5,369 nt of DNA from HGM05232 sp036661515. GTDB taxonomy: Bacteria > Bacteroidota > Bacteroidia > Bacteroidales > Muribaculaceae. The stretch is from NCBI GenBank assembly GCA_036661515.1, contig JAVWYO010000125.1, positions 1 to 5,369 on the forward strand, read 5' to 3'. How positions within the stretch are numbered: the stretch's first letter is position 1; each line of letters starts with the position of its first letter. This document shows positions 1 to 5,369 of this stretch, in pieces. A program made the translations under genes and the position numbers. The notes under the pieces were generated by a model. The model ran no database searches and was not told the origin of the DNA. It saw only the letters and a program-made list of their open reading frames with translations.

Positions 1-1
1 T

Positions 2-1444
2 CCTCCTGTATATTATACTGTTAGAGGTCTTGGGTTCCGTGAGTTTGGTGATGCTAAAAAAACTATTCTAAAAGCTGATAAGTTCGATGATTTTGCAAAA
101 TTTTTAGCAAATGTTGTGAAACATTTTAAGGAAGAAGGTATTAAAATTAATTACATATCACCTTTAAATGAACCTCAATGGGATTGGTCTGTATCAGCAA
201 TTGGAGCTAATAATAGTCAAGAAGGTAGTCCTTGGACAAATGAAGAAATTAGAGATGTTGTAAGGTCTATAAATTCTCAATTTGTATCAGATGGAGTAGA
301 TAGTAAAATATTTATATCAGAAGCTGGATCGATAAATACTTTATTAGAAGGGACAGGTGTTGCATATGATCAACTTAATAAATTATGGGATCCGTCAGGA
401 AGTTGTTTTATTGGTCAGAATCTCAATAATTTCTCAAATATTATTTCATCTCATAGTTATTGGGCTGATGGAAGTGCTGAGGCTTTAGTAAATACGAGAC
501 AATCTTTGAAAGACAGGATGACTGATTTAGGAGATTATCAATATTGGCAAACAGAATACAGTCTTCTTGGTAGTGGATATAAATTTGGATTCCCAAATAA
601 TAGAATGTTAACGCCAATGGAGAGTGGTGTTTCTCTTGCAAGAGTAATACATCATGATTTATCCATAGCAAATGCTACTGGGTGGCAGTGGTGGACAACA
701 TTTGAATTGGGGAAGAACATGAATGCTGAAGACCGATTTGCTTTAATGAGTGTAGCATTTAATAAAGATAAAACGCAAGGCATTTATAGAACGACAAAGT
801 TACTTTACACATTAGGTAATTACTCGCGTTTTATTAGACCTGGAATGAAGCGAATTGACGTATCTCGTTCAGATAATGCTACCGATATAGAGGCCGTTTC
901 GACTCAAATGGTTTCGGCTTATTATGATGAGAAGACTAATAATGTTGTTATGGTGGTTGTTAATGCTTCTGCTCAAGATTGTGGAATAAAATTGAATGTA
1001 GAGAATCTCCCTAATGGTATTCAGGCAGATGAATTTACACCTTATATTACTACAGACTTAGATAGTGATAATATTAAAAGGTATCCAGCAGTAAAGAGTG
1101 GATCTCATTATGTCATTCCAGGTACATCTGTTGTTACATTTGTAAGCAAAGCAAACGCTTTGAGTGTTGAACAAGTTGCAAATTCCGAAAATAAATTAAT
1201 TATCTATCCAAATCCCGTAAAAAGAGGTGAAGAGATTGTATGTAAGGTTAATGGAGCCACACGACTAATTATCTCAGATATTAATGGACGAGAAATCTCT
1301 CGATATGATGTTGTCGATTCTAATAGTGATATAATTCAATTATCAAGTGACAAATTAGATTTAGGATTTTATATTATTACATCTATAAGTAAAAACGGTT
1401 ATATTGACTCTAAAAAAATAGTTGTAAAACAGCAATATTATTAA
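2..1444 (+). CDS. GH30-family glycoside hydrolase with T9SS sorting domain (5' partial)
   Basis: The reading frame is open from base 2, so the gene enters from the left; the GTG at 116 is an internal valine codon, not the start. The 480 visible residues begin inside a (beta/alpha)8 barrel. The segment ISPLNEPQW carries the likely acid/base Glu57 (codon 170-172) and YWQTEYSLLG the likely nucleophile Glu185 (codon 554-556). GWQWW (228-231) lines the late barrel, and from about residue 272 (GNYSRFIRPG) the beta-sandwich typical of GH30 follows. Residues about 394-480 form a type IX secretion sorting domain, with YPNP at 402-405 and a conserved NGREISRYD-like core. Compared with the GH30 domain at the right end of the window, roughly 100 residues plus a signal peptide are missing. 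GH30 includes beta-1,6-galactanases, beta-1,6-glucanases, xylanases and glucosylceramidases; the subfamily cannot be fixed here. The product is probably secreted or surface-bound. The sorting-domain DNA is repeated in the next gene. Confidence 0.88.
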   Translation, partial: PPVYYTVRGLGFREFGDAKKTILKADKFDDFAKFLANVVKHFKEEGIKINYISPLNEPQWDWSVSAIGANNSQEGSPWTNEEIRDVVRSINSQFVSDGVDSKIFISEAGSINTLLEGTGVAYDQLNKLWDPSGSCFIGQNLNNFSNIISSHSYWADGSAEALVNTRQSLKDRMTDLGDYQYWQTEYSLLGSGYKFGFPNNRMLTPMESGVSLARVIHHDLSIANATGWQWWTTFELGKNMNAEDRFALMSVAFNKDKTQGIYRTTKLLYTLGNYSRFIRPGMKRIDVSRSDNATDIEAVSTQMVSAYYDEKTNNVVMVVVNASAQDCGIKLNVENLPNGIQADEFTPYITTDLDSDNIKRYPAVKSGSHYVIPGTSVVTFVSKANALSVEQVANSENKLIIYPNPVKRGEEIVCKVNGATRLIISDINGREISRYDVVDSNSDIIQLSSDKLDLGFYIITSISKNGYIDSKKIVVKQQYY

Positions 1445-1461
1445 TTTATTGAACTGAATGG

Positions 1462-1499
1462 AATCATCTCTCTTATCCCTATAAAGGGAGATGATTTTT
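1462..1499 (+). terminator. Terminator-like hairpin after the GH30 gene
   Basis: AATCATCT (1462-1469) pairs with AGATGATT (1489-1496). An inner CCCT/AGGG stem (1477-1480 with 1485-1488) closes on an ATAA loop and leaves a 7-base bulge on the left arm. A run of five T follows (1495-1499). The position 17 bases after the GH30 stop fits an intrinsic terminator. The stem is moderate and AT-rich, so it may be leaky. An exact copy lies at 2548-2585. Confidence 0.65.
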
Positions 1500-1526
1500 G
1501 ATTTAAAATAACGTAATCTTTATAAT
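1498..1526 (+). promoter_or_regulatory. Possible promoter before the first SGNH gene (weak)
   Basis: TTGATT (1498-1503) and TATAAT (1521-1526) are separated by 17 bases and lie just upstream of the ATG at 1538. This resembles a sigma-70 promoter. However, Bacteroidota primary promoters usually follow TTTG / TAnnTTTG, and no good match to the -7 box is present. The implied start of transcription would be only a few bases before the ATG. In such AT-rich DNA the match could be chance. The identical sequence stands before the second SGNH gene at 2584-2612. Confidence 0.2.
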
Positions 1527-1537
1527 TTAAATACTCA

Positions 1538-2530
1538 ATGAAAAAATATTTAATATCCCTTTTTATTTGTTTATTAGGCATGCCATGCATAGCCCAAATA
1601 GCAGATATTAATTCTTATCTAAAGCCAATTATTAATGAATTTAATTTAAGATGGCCTAAGAATAGGACAATTAATGTCGTATTTCATGGTCATAGTGTAC
1701 CAACAGGATATTTTGCAAGGCAAAATGTTAATACTTTAGATGCTTATCCCCATCAGACATTAATTAACTTAAAAAATAAATATCATACAGCAGTAATTAA
1801 CTGCATTACAACAAGTATTGGTGGTGAACAATCAGAACAAGGTTCTCTTAGATTCAAGGATCAGGTTTTATGTATGCGTCCAGATGTGTTATTCATAGAT
1901 TATGCACTAAATGATCGAGCAATTGGTCTTGAAAGAGCAAAAAATGCCTGGAGTAAAATGATAGAATTGGCACAAGAATATGGATGCAAAATAATACTGA
2001 TGACACCTACACCAGATCTTACTGAGGATATATTAAATGACGATACGCAACTTGCTAAACACGCACAAGAAATTAGGGATTTAGCTGCAATATATGAAGT
2101 AGGATTAGTTGATAGTTATAAAATATTTAAAGAGATAAAGGAATCTGGAATTGATTTGAAAGGTTATATGGCACAGGCTAATCATATTAATGAAAAAGGG
2201 CATAAAATAGTAGCAAATGAAATAAATAAATGGTTTAATAGGACGACAAGTGTTGAACAAGTTGCAAATTCCGAAAACAAATTAATTATTTATCCAAATC
2301 CCGTAAAAAGAGGTGAAGACATTGTATGTAAAGTTAATGGAGCCACACGACTAATTATCTCAGATATTAATGGACGAGAAATCTCTCGATATGATGTTGT
2401 CGATTCTAATAGTGATATAATTCAATTATCAAGTGACAAATTAGATTTAGGATTTTATATTATTACATCTATAAGTAAAAACGGTTATATTGACTCTAAA
2501 AAAATAGTTGTAAAACAGCAATATTATTAA
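1538..2530 (+). CDS. SGNH/GDSL-type hydrolase (probable carbohydrate esterase) fused to a T9SS sorting domain
   Basis: The product is 330 residues long. Residues 1-19 or 1-20 form a Sec signal peptide (KK, hydrophobic core, cleavage near CIA-Q). The SGNH fold follows: block I FHGHSVPTGY with nucleophile Ser53 (GHS instead of the usual GDS), block II Gly around IGGE (94-97), block III YALND with Asn125, and block V QANHIN with His216. The Asp normally three residues before that His is Gln213. Such enzymes usually hydrolyse O-acyl esters, so deacetylation of a polysaccharide is inferred, not shown. Residues 238-330 are a T9SS sorting domain (YPNP at 252-255) differing from that of the GH30 gene by only one residue (Asp for Glu). 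This implies export across the outer membrane. The fusion arose at the tandem-repeat junction 2238-2248. No Shine-Dalgarno sequence precedes the ATG, as is common in Bacteroidota. Confidence 0.9.
   Translation: MKKYLISLFICLLGMPCIAQIADINSYLKPIINEFNLRWPKNRTINVVFHGHSVPTGYFARQNVNTLDAYPHQTLINLKNKYHTAVINCITTSIGGEQSEQGSLRFKDQVLCMRPDVLFIDYALNDRAIGLERAKNAWSKMIELAQEYGCKIILMTPTPDLTEDILNDDTQLAKHAQEIRDLAAIYEVGLVDSYKIFKEIKESGIDLKGYMAQANHINEKGHKIVANEINKWFNRTTSVEQVANSENKLIIYPNPVKRGEDIVCKVNGATRLIISDINGREISRYDVVDSNSDIIQLSSDKLDLGFYIITSISKNGYIDSKKIVVKQQYY
2238..2248 (+). other. 11-base junction between the two tandem repeat units
   Basis: These 11 bases join the end of unit 1 (SGNH coding sequence) to the start of unit 2 (sorting domain). 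They match neither the bases preceding unit 1 (1152-1162) nor those following unit 2 (3324-3334). They encode most of the linker Asn-Arg-Thr-Thr and keep the frame open into SVEQV. They look like filler added at the recombination joint, or later drift of it. Confidence 0.8.
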
Positions 2531-3323
2531 TTTATTGAACTGAATGGAATCATCTCTCTTATCCCTATAAAGGGAGATGATTTTTGATTTAAAATAACGT
2601 AATCTTTATAATTTAAATACTCAATGAAAAAATATTTAATATCCCTTTTTATTTGTTTATTAGGCATGCCATGCATAGCCCAAATAGCAGATATTAATTC
2701 TTATCTAAAGCCAATTATTAATGAATTTAATTTAAGATGGCCTAAGAATAGGACAATTAATGTCGTATTTCATGGTCATAGTGTACCAACAGGATATTTT
2801 GCAAGGCAAAATGTTAATACTTTAGATGCTTATCCCCATCAGACATTAATTAACTTAAAAAATAAATATCATACAGCAGTAATTAACTGCATTACAACAA
2901 GTATTGGTGGTGAACAATCAGAACAAGGTTCTCTTAGATTCAAGGATCAGGTTTTATGTATGCGTCCAGATGTGTTATTCATAGATTATGCACTAAATGA
3001 TCGAGCAATTGGTCTTGAAAGAGCAAAAAATGCCTGGAGTAAAATGATAGAATTGGCACAAGAATATGGATGCAAAATAATACTGATGACACCTACACCA
3101 GATCTTACTGAGGATATATTAAATGACGATACGCAACTTGCCAAACATGCACAACAAATTAGGGATTTAGCTGCAAAATATAAGGTAGGATTAGTTGATA
3201 GCTATAAAATATTCAAAGGGATAACGGAATCTGGAATTGATTTGAAAGGTTATATGGCACAGGCTAATCATATTAATGATAAAGGGCATAAAATAGTAGC
3301 AAATGAAATAAATAAATGGTTTA
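2249..3323 (+). repeat. Tandem direct repeat, unit 2 (T9SS domain + terminator + SGNH gene)
   Basis: This is the second copy of the block at 1163-2237, offset by 1086 bases. It begins on the Ser238 codon of the first SGNH gene and ends within the last codons of the second SGNH gene. There the sequence departs: TTTATAAAATGA here against TTTAATAGGACG in unit 1. The segment 2333-3141 is identical to 1247-2055; differences are confined to the first 84 bases (4) and to 3142-3280 (11). Confidence 0.97.
2548..2585 (+). terminator. Terminator-like hairpin, second copy
   Basis: This is an exact copy of the hairpin at 1462-1499, with the same 8-base outer stem, CCCT/AGGG inner stem and T run. It was carried along by the tandem duplication and now sits between the two SGNH genes. 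If functional it would reduce readthrough from the first SGNH gene into the second SGNH-sulfatase pair. Confidence 0.62.
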
Positions 3324-3331
3324 TAAAATGA
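2624..3331 (+). CDS. SGNH/GDSL-type hydrolase (probable carbohydrate esterase), no sorting domain
   Basis: The product has 235 residues and is the second copy of the preceding SGNH gene. The signal peptide (cleavage near CIA-Q) and active-site residues are the same: Ser53 in GHS, Gly95/Gly96, Asn125, and His216 with Gln213 in place of the usual Asp. It differs from the first copy at six catalytic-domain residues, all in 178-219: Gln178, Lys185, Lys187, Gly199, Thr201 and Asp219, in place of Glu, Ile, Glu, Glu, Lys and Glu. It ends KWFIK without the T9SS domain, so it is predicted to remain in the periplasm. This is probably the ancestral gene structure, because its end overlaps the sulfatase start by four bases (ATGA), a typical operon join. 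An esterase acting beside a sulfatase on a decorated polysaccharide is the likely role; the acyl group and sugar are unknown. Confidence 0.9.
   Translation: MKKYLISLFICLLGMPCIAQIADINSYLKPIINEFNLRWPKNRTINVVFHGHSVPTGYFARQNVNTLDAYPHQTLINLKNKYHTAVINCITTSIGGEQSEQGSLRFKDQVLCMRPDVLFIDYALNDRAIGLERAKNAWSKMIELAQEYGCKIILMTPTPDLTEDILNDDTQLAKHAQQIRDLAAKYKVGLVDSYKIFKGITESGIDLKGYMAQANHINDKGHKIVANEINKWFIK
3328..3331 (+). other. ATGA stop/start overlap of SGNH and sulfatase genes
   Basis: The sulfatase ATG (3328-3330) overlaps the TGA stop of the second SGNH gene (3329-3331). There is no clear Shine-Dalgarno sequence in the AT-rich bases before it. Such an overlap usually means the two genes share a transcript and that translation of the second is coupled to the first. 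Confidence 0.8.
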
Positions 3332-5369
3332 AAGCGACATTATTAACTTTAATAGCAGCAAGCTCCACATTAGGCTTGTGCGCACAAACTCAGAGACCAA
3401 ATGTTTTGTTTATAATGGTAGATGATTATGGTTGGGCTGACGTGAGTTATAATGGAAGTAAATTTTATGAGACACCTAATATAGATAAATTGGCCGCCGA
3501 TGGAATGTGCTTTACAAATGGATATGCAGCGGCATCAATAAGTTCTCCCACAAGGTGTAGTTTGATGACTGGGAAATATCCAGCAAGACTTCATATTACT
3601 GATTGGATTCCAGGATACCAATATGGCAAAAATTCTAAGCAACTGAGTAAATATAAGATGATTAGTCCTGAAATGCAACTCAATATGCCATTAGAAGAAG
3701 TTACTATTGCAGAAGCAATGAAAGAGAATGGATATAAGACGTGTCATGTGGGTAAATGGCACTGTGCTGAAGATTCGTTGTTTTACGCGCAATATCAAGG
3801 ATTTGATAAAAATATTGGTGGGTGGCTTAGTGGAAGTCCCAAAGGAAATTCTGCTGAAGGGAATGCTTATTTTACACCTTATAATAATCCATATCTTTCT
3901 GATGGACCAAAGGGCGAATTTTTAACTGACCGTTTAGGAAATGAAGCAATAAGTTGGATAAGTAGTCATAAAGAGAATCCTTTTTTTATGTATTTATCAT
4001 TCTATGCCGTGCATACTCCAATACAGCCAAAACCCGAGAAAGCAACCTATTTTAGAGAAAAAGCTAAAAGAATGGGAATTGATACTATTTCTTCATTTAC
4101 AACTAATGTAGATTGGTATAACAATAATCCTCAGCCATCTGGGCATTGGAAAGAACGTATAATACAAAACGATGCAAATTATGCCGCGCTAATTTCGAGC
4201 ATGGATGATAATATTGGTAAAGTTATTGATTATCTTAAGAAAAATGGTTTATATGATAATACTATTATATGTTTTTTATCTGACAATGGCGGACTATCTA
4301 CAGCCGAAGGGTCTCCTACTACAAATGCGCCATTGAGAGGTGGTAAAGGATGGCTATATGAAGGTGGAATAAGAGTACCATTTTTAATAAGATATCCAGG
4401 AATTACTAAGCCTGGCTCAAAATGTGAAACGCCAGTAATTTCAACTGATTTTTATCCTACTATTTTATCGTCTTGTGGGTTGAGTATGAAACCAGAGCAA
4501 CATAAAGATGGCGTAGATTTATTACCATTACTTAAAGGTAAAAGCATAAAACGTGATGCAATTTATTGGCATTACCCTCACTATGGAGGTAAGGGGGATT
4601 CACCTGCATCAGCAATACGAAAAGGGAATTGGAAACTTATTCAATTCTATGAAACAGGGAATATTGAACTATACAACTTGAAAGACGATATTTCTGAGTC
4701 AAACAATTTAGCGCCGAAGCATAGAAAACTTGTAAAAAACTTGCAAAAAGAGCTACAAGCTTGGTTGATATCTGTAGATGCAAAGATGCCAAAAGAAAAT
4801 AAGGACTATAAGTTTAAAAATATTGATTCAATAAAAATCCTTTCTAACATTCGTCGTCAAAAAATTGCAGGATGGGGGACTTCTCTATCTTGGTGGGCTC
4901 ATGACGTTGGTGATAAGTTCTCAAAAAATCTTTTGGATACATTCGCTTATTTGCTAACAAGCCCTAAAGAACTAAACATGAACATCTTCCGGTATAATAT
5001 TAGTGGCGGCGATAATCCATCACATACGCATATGCGTAAAGATGCTCAAGTTCCAGGATATAAAAATGCAGAAGATTCTGCTTATAATTGGAATGCTGAT
5101 AGTTCTCAAAGACGCATGCTTTTTATTGTTGATAAATTACGTCCAGGTGCTATATATGAAGCAGCAAATTATTCGCCTCCATTCTGGATGACTAAAAGTG
5201 GGTGTTCTGCTGGTAGTATTGATGGCACAGACAATCTTAAAGATGATTATTACGATGATTTTGCAAAATATCTGGCTGATTGTGTCAGCTATTATAAAAC
5301 TAATTATGGGATAACTTTCAAGACCATTTCTCCTATTAATGAACCATTTTCTAATTGGTGGAAAGCAAA
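3328..5369 (+). CDS. Sulfatase (S1 type) fused to a GH30 glycoside hydrolase domain (3' partial)
   Basis: This frame runs without a stop from the ATG to the right edge (680 codons plus two bases). Residues 1-19 are a Sec signal peptide (LCA-Q). Residues about 23-500 form a complete sulfatase. Metal ligands are Asp32/Asp33 (VDDYGW) and Asp319/Asn320 (SDNGG). The activation motif SSPTRCSLMTG starts at Ser72, the residue expected to become formylglycine through an anaerobic-type maturase, with Arg76. Lys143/His145 (GKWH), His229 (HTP) and Lys340 (RGGKG) complete the site. The typical sulfatase end DAKMP...DYK lies near 488-497. Only about 14 residues later a GH30 domain begins (GWGTSLSWWAHD, about 515 onward), continues through YSPPFWMT and reaches ISPINEP with acid/base Glu672. 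Its nucleophile lies beyond the window. The protein would remove sulfate and cleave a glycosidic bond on one chain; the substrate is unknown, with a sulfated galactan only a guess. Confidence 0.88.
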   Translation, partial: MKATLLTLIAASSTLGLCAQTQRPNVLFIMVDDYGWADVSYNGSKFYETPNIDKLAADGMCFTNGYAAASISSPTRCSLMTGKYPARLHITDWIPGYQYGKNSKQLSKYKMISPEMQLNMPLEEVTIAEAMKENGYKTCHVGKWHCAEDSLFYAQYQGFDKNIGGWLSGSPKGNSAEGNAYFTPYNNPYLSDGPKGEFLTDRLGNEAISWISSHKENPFFMYLSFYAVHTPIQPKPEKATYFREKAKRMGIDTISSFTTNVDWYNNNPQPSGHWKERIIQNDANYAALISSMDDNIGKVIDYLKKNGLYDNTIICFLSDNGGLSTAEGSPTTNAPLRGGKGWLYEGGIRVPFLIRYPGITKPGSKCETPVISTDFYPTILSSCGLSMKPEQHKDGVDLLPLLKGKSIKRDAIYWHYPHYGGKGDSPASAIRKGNWKLIQFYETGNIELYNLKDDISESNNLAPKHRKLVKNLQKELQAWLISVDAKMPKENKDYKFKNIDSIKILSNIRRQKIAGWGTSLSWWAHDVGDKFSKNLLDTFAYLLTSPKELNMNIFRYNISGGDNPSHTHMRKDAQVPGYKNAEDSAYNWNADSSQRRMLFIVDKLRPGAIYEAANYSPPFWMTKSGCSAGSIDGTDNLKDDYYDDFAKYLADCVSYYKTNYGITFKTISPINEPFSNWWKA

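Larger units (their letters stand above)
1163..2237 (+). repeat. Tandem direct repeat, unit 1 (T9SS domain + terminator + SGNH gene)
   Basis: This 1075-base block recurs 1086 bases downstream at 2249-3323. It starts exactly on the Ser388 codon of the GH30 gene (SVEQV). It then covers the sorting domain, stop codon, intergenic hairpin and the SGNH gene up to its TGG TTT A codons. I count 15 base differences between units, at unit-1 positions 1192, 1204, 1234, 1246, 2056, 2062, 2069, 2091, 2096, 2098, 2116, 2128, 2133, 2139 and 2194. The 809 bases at 1247-2055 are identical. The period is a multiple of three, so the coding frame is kept. Confidence 0.97.

Noticed and set aside
116..118. GTG as the start codon of the first gene
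   Set aside because: The frame is open to the left edge and upstream codons encode GH30-like sequence (PPVYYT, DDFAKF) matching the second GH30 domain, so this is an internal valine.
441..671. Minus-strand open frame of 76 codons
   Set aside because: It lies wholly opposite the GH30 barrel coding sequence, which has catalytic motifs in its own frame, and its product resembles no family I recognise.
1538..1600. Lipoprotein signal on the SGNH proteins
   Set aside because: Cysteines at residues 11 and 17 are not preceded by a lipobox-like L-x-[GA] pattern; a standard signal peptidase I site at CIA-Q fits better.
1163..3323. Insertion sequence or transposon as the cause of the repeat
   Set aside because: The repeated block contains only the sorting domain, spacer and SGNH gene; no transposase, terminal inverted repeats or target-site duplication were seen.
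3191..3400. Minus-strand open frame of 69 codons
   Set aside because: It is antisense to the end of the second SGNH gene and the sulfatase signal peptide; both plus-strand genes are well supported, so this is a shadow.
3728..3925. Plus-strand open frame of 65 codons
   Set aside because: It is out of frame inside the sulfatase, across the GKWH motif region; no independent support.
5003..5191. Plus-strand open frame of 62 codons
   Set aside because: It is out of frame within the GH30 domain of the fusion protein, which is open throughout in the correct frame.

Overview
The window looks like part of a carbohydrate-degradation locus from an AT-rich member of the Bacteroidota, most likely Bacteroidales-like. 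The grounds are: two proteins ending in a type IX secretion (T9SS) sorting domain with the YPNP motif, Sec signal peptides ending in an AQ cleavage site, a serine-type sulfatase, no clear Shine-Dalgarno sequences, and coding sequence strongly biased to A/T. No RNA genes, CRISPR array or insertion sequence were seen. All genes are on the plus strand and the coding content is almost continuous.

Layout: (1) 2-1444, the 3' part of a secreted GH30-family glycoside hydrolase with a T9SS C-terminal domain; its 5' end lies outside the window. (2) 1445-1537, a short intergenic region with a terminator-like hairpin. (3) 1538-2530, an SGNH/GDSL-type hydrolase carrying nearly the same T9SS domain at its C-terminus. 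(4) 2531-2623, an exact second copy of the intergenic region. (5) 2624-3331, a second SGNH hydrolase, almost identical to the first but without the T9SS domain. (6) 3328-5369, overlapping the previous gene by 4 bases (ATGA), a long open reading frame running off the right edge; it encodes a signal peptide and a complete S1-type sulfatase fused in frame to the N-terminal half of a second GH30 domain.

The centre of the window is a direct tandem duplication with a period of 1086 bases (1163-2237 and 2249-3323). Each unit holds [T9SS sorting domain - terminator - SGNH gene]. As a result, the upstream SGNH copy has been fused in frame to the sorting domain of the preceding GH30 gene. The same catalytic domain is therefore encoded twice, once predicted to be exported through T9SS and once predicted to stay in the periplasm. 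The two units are identical over 809 bases in the middle and differ only near their outer edges (15 differences in total), which suggests homogenisation by recombination.

Together the genes suggest breakdown of a sulfated, probably O-acylated polysaccharide: a sulfatase removes sulfate, SGNH esterases remove ester groups, and two distinct GH30 enzymes cut the backbone or side chains. The enzyme families are read directly from motifs; the exact substrate is inference (a beta-1,6-linked or sulfated galactan is one possibility, given known GH30 activities). No SusC/SusD pair or regulator is visible here.
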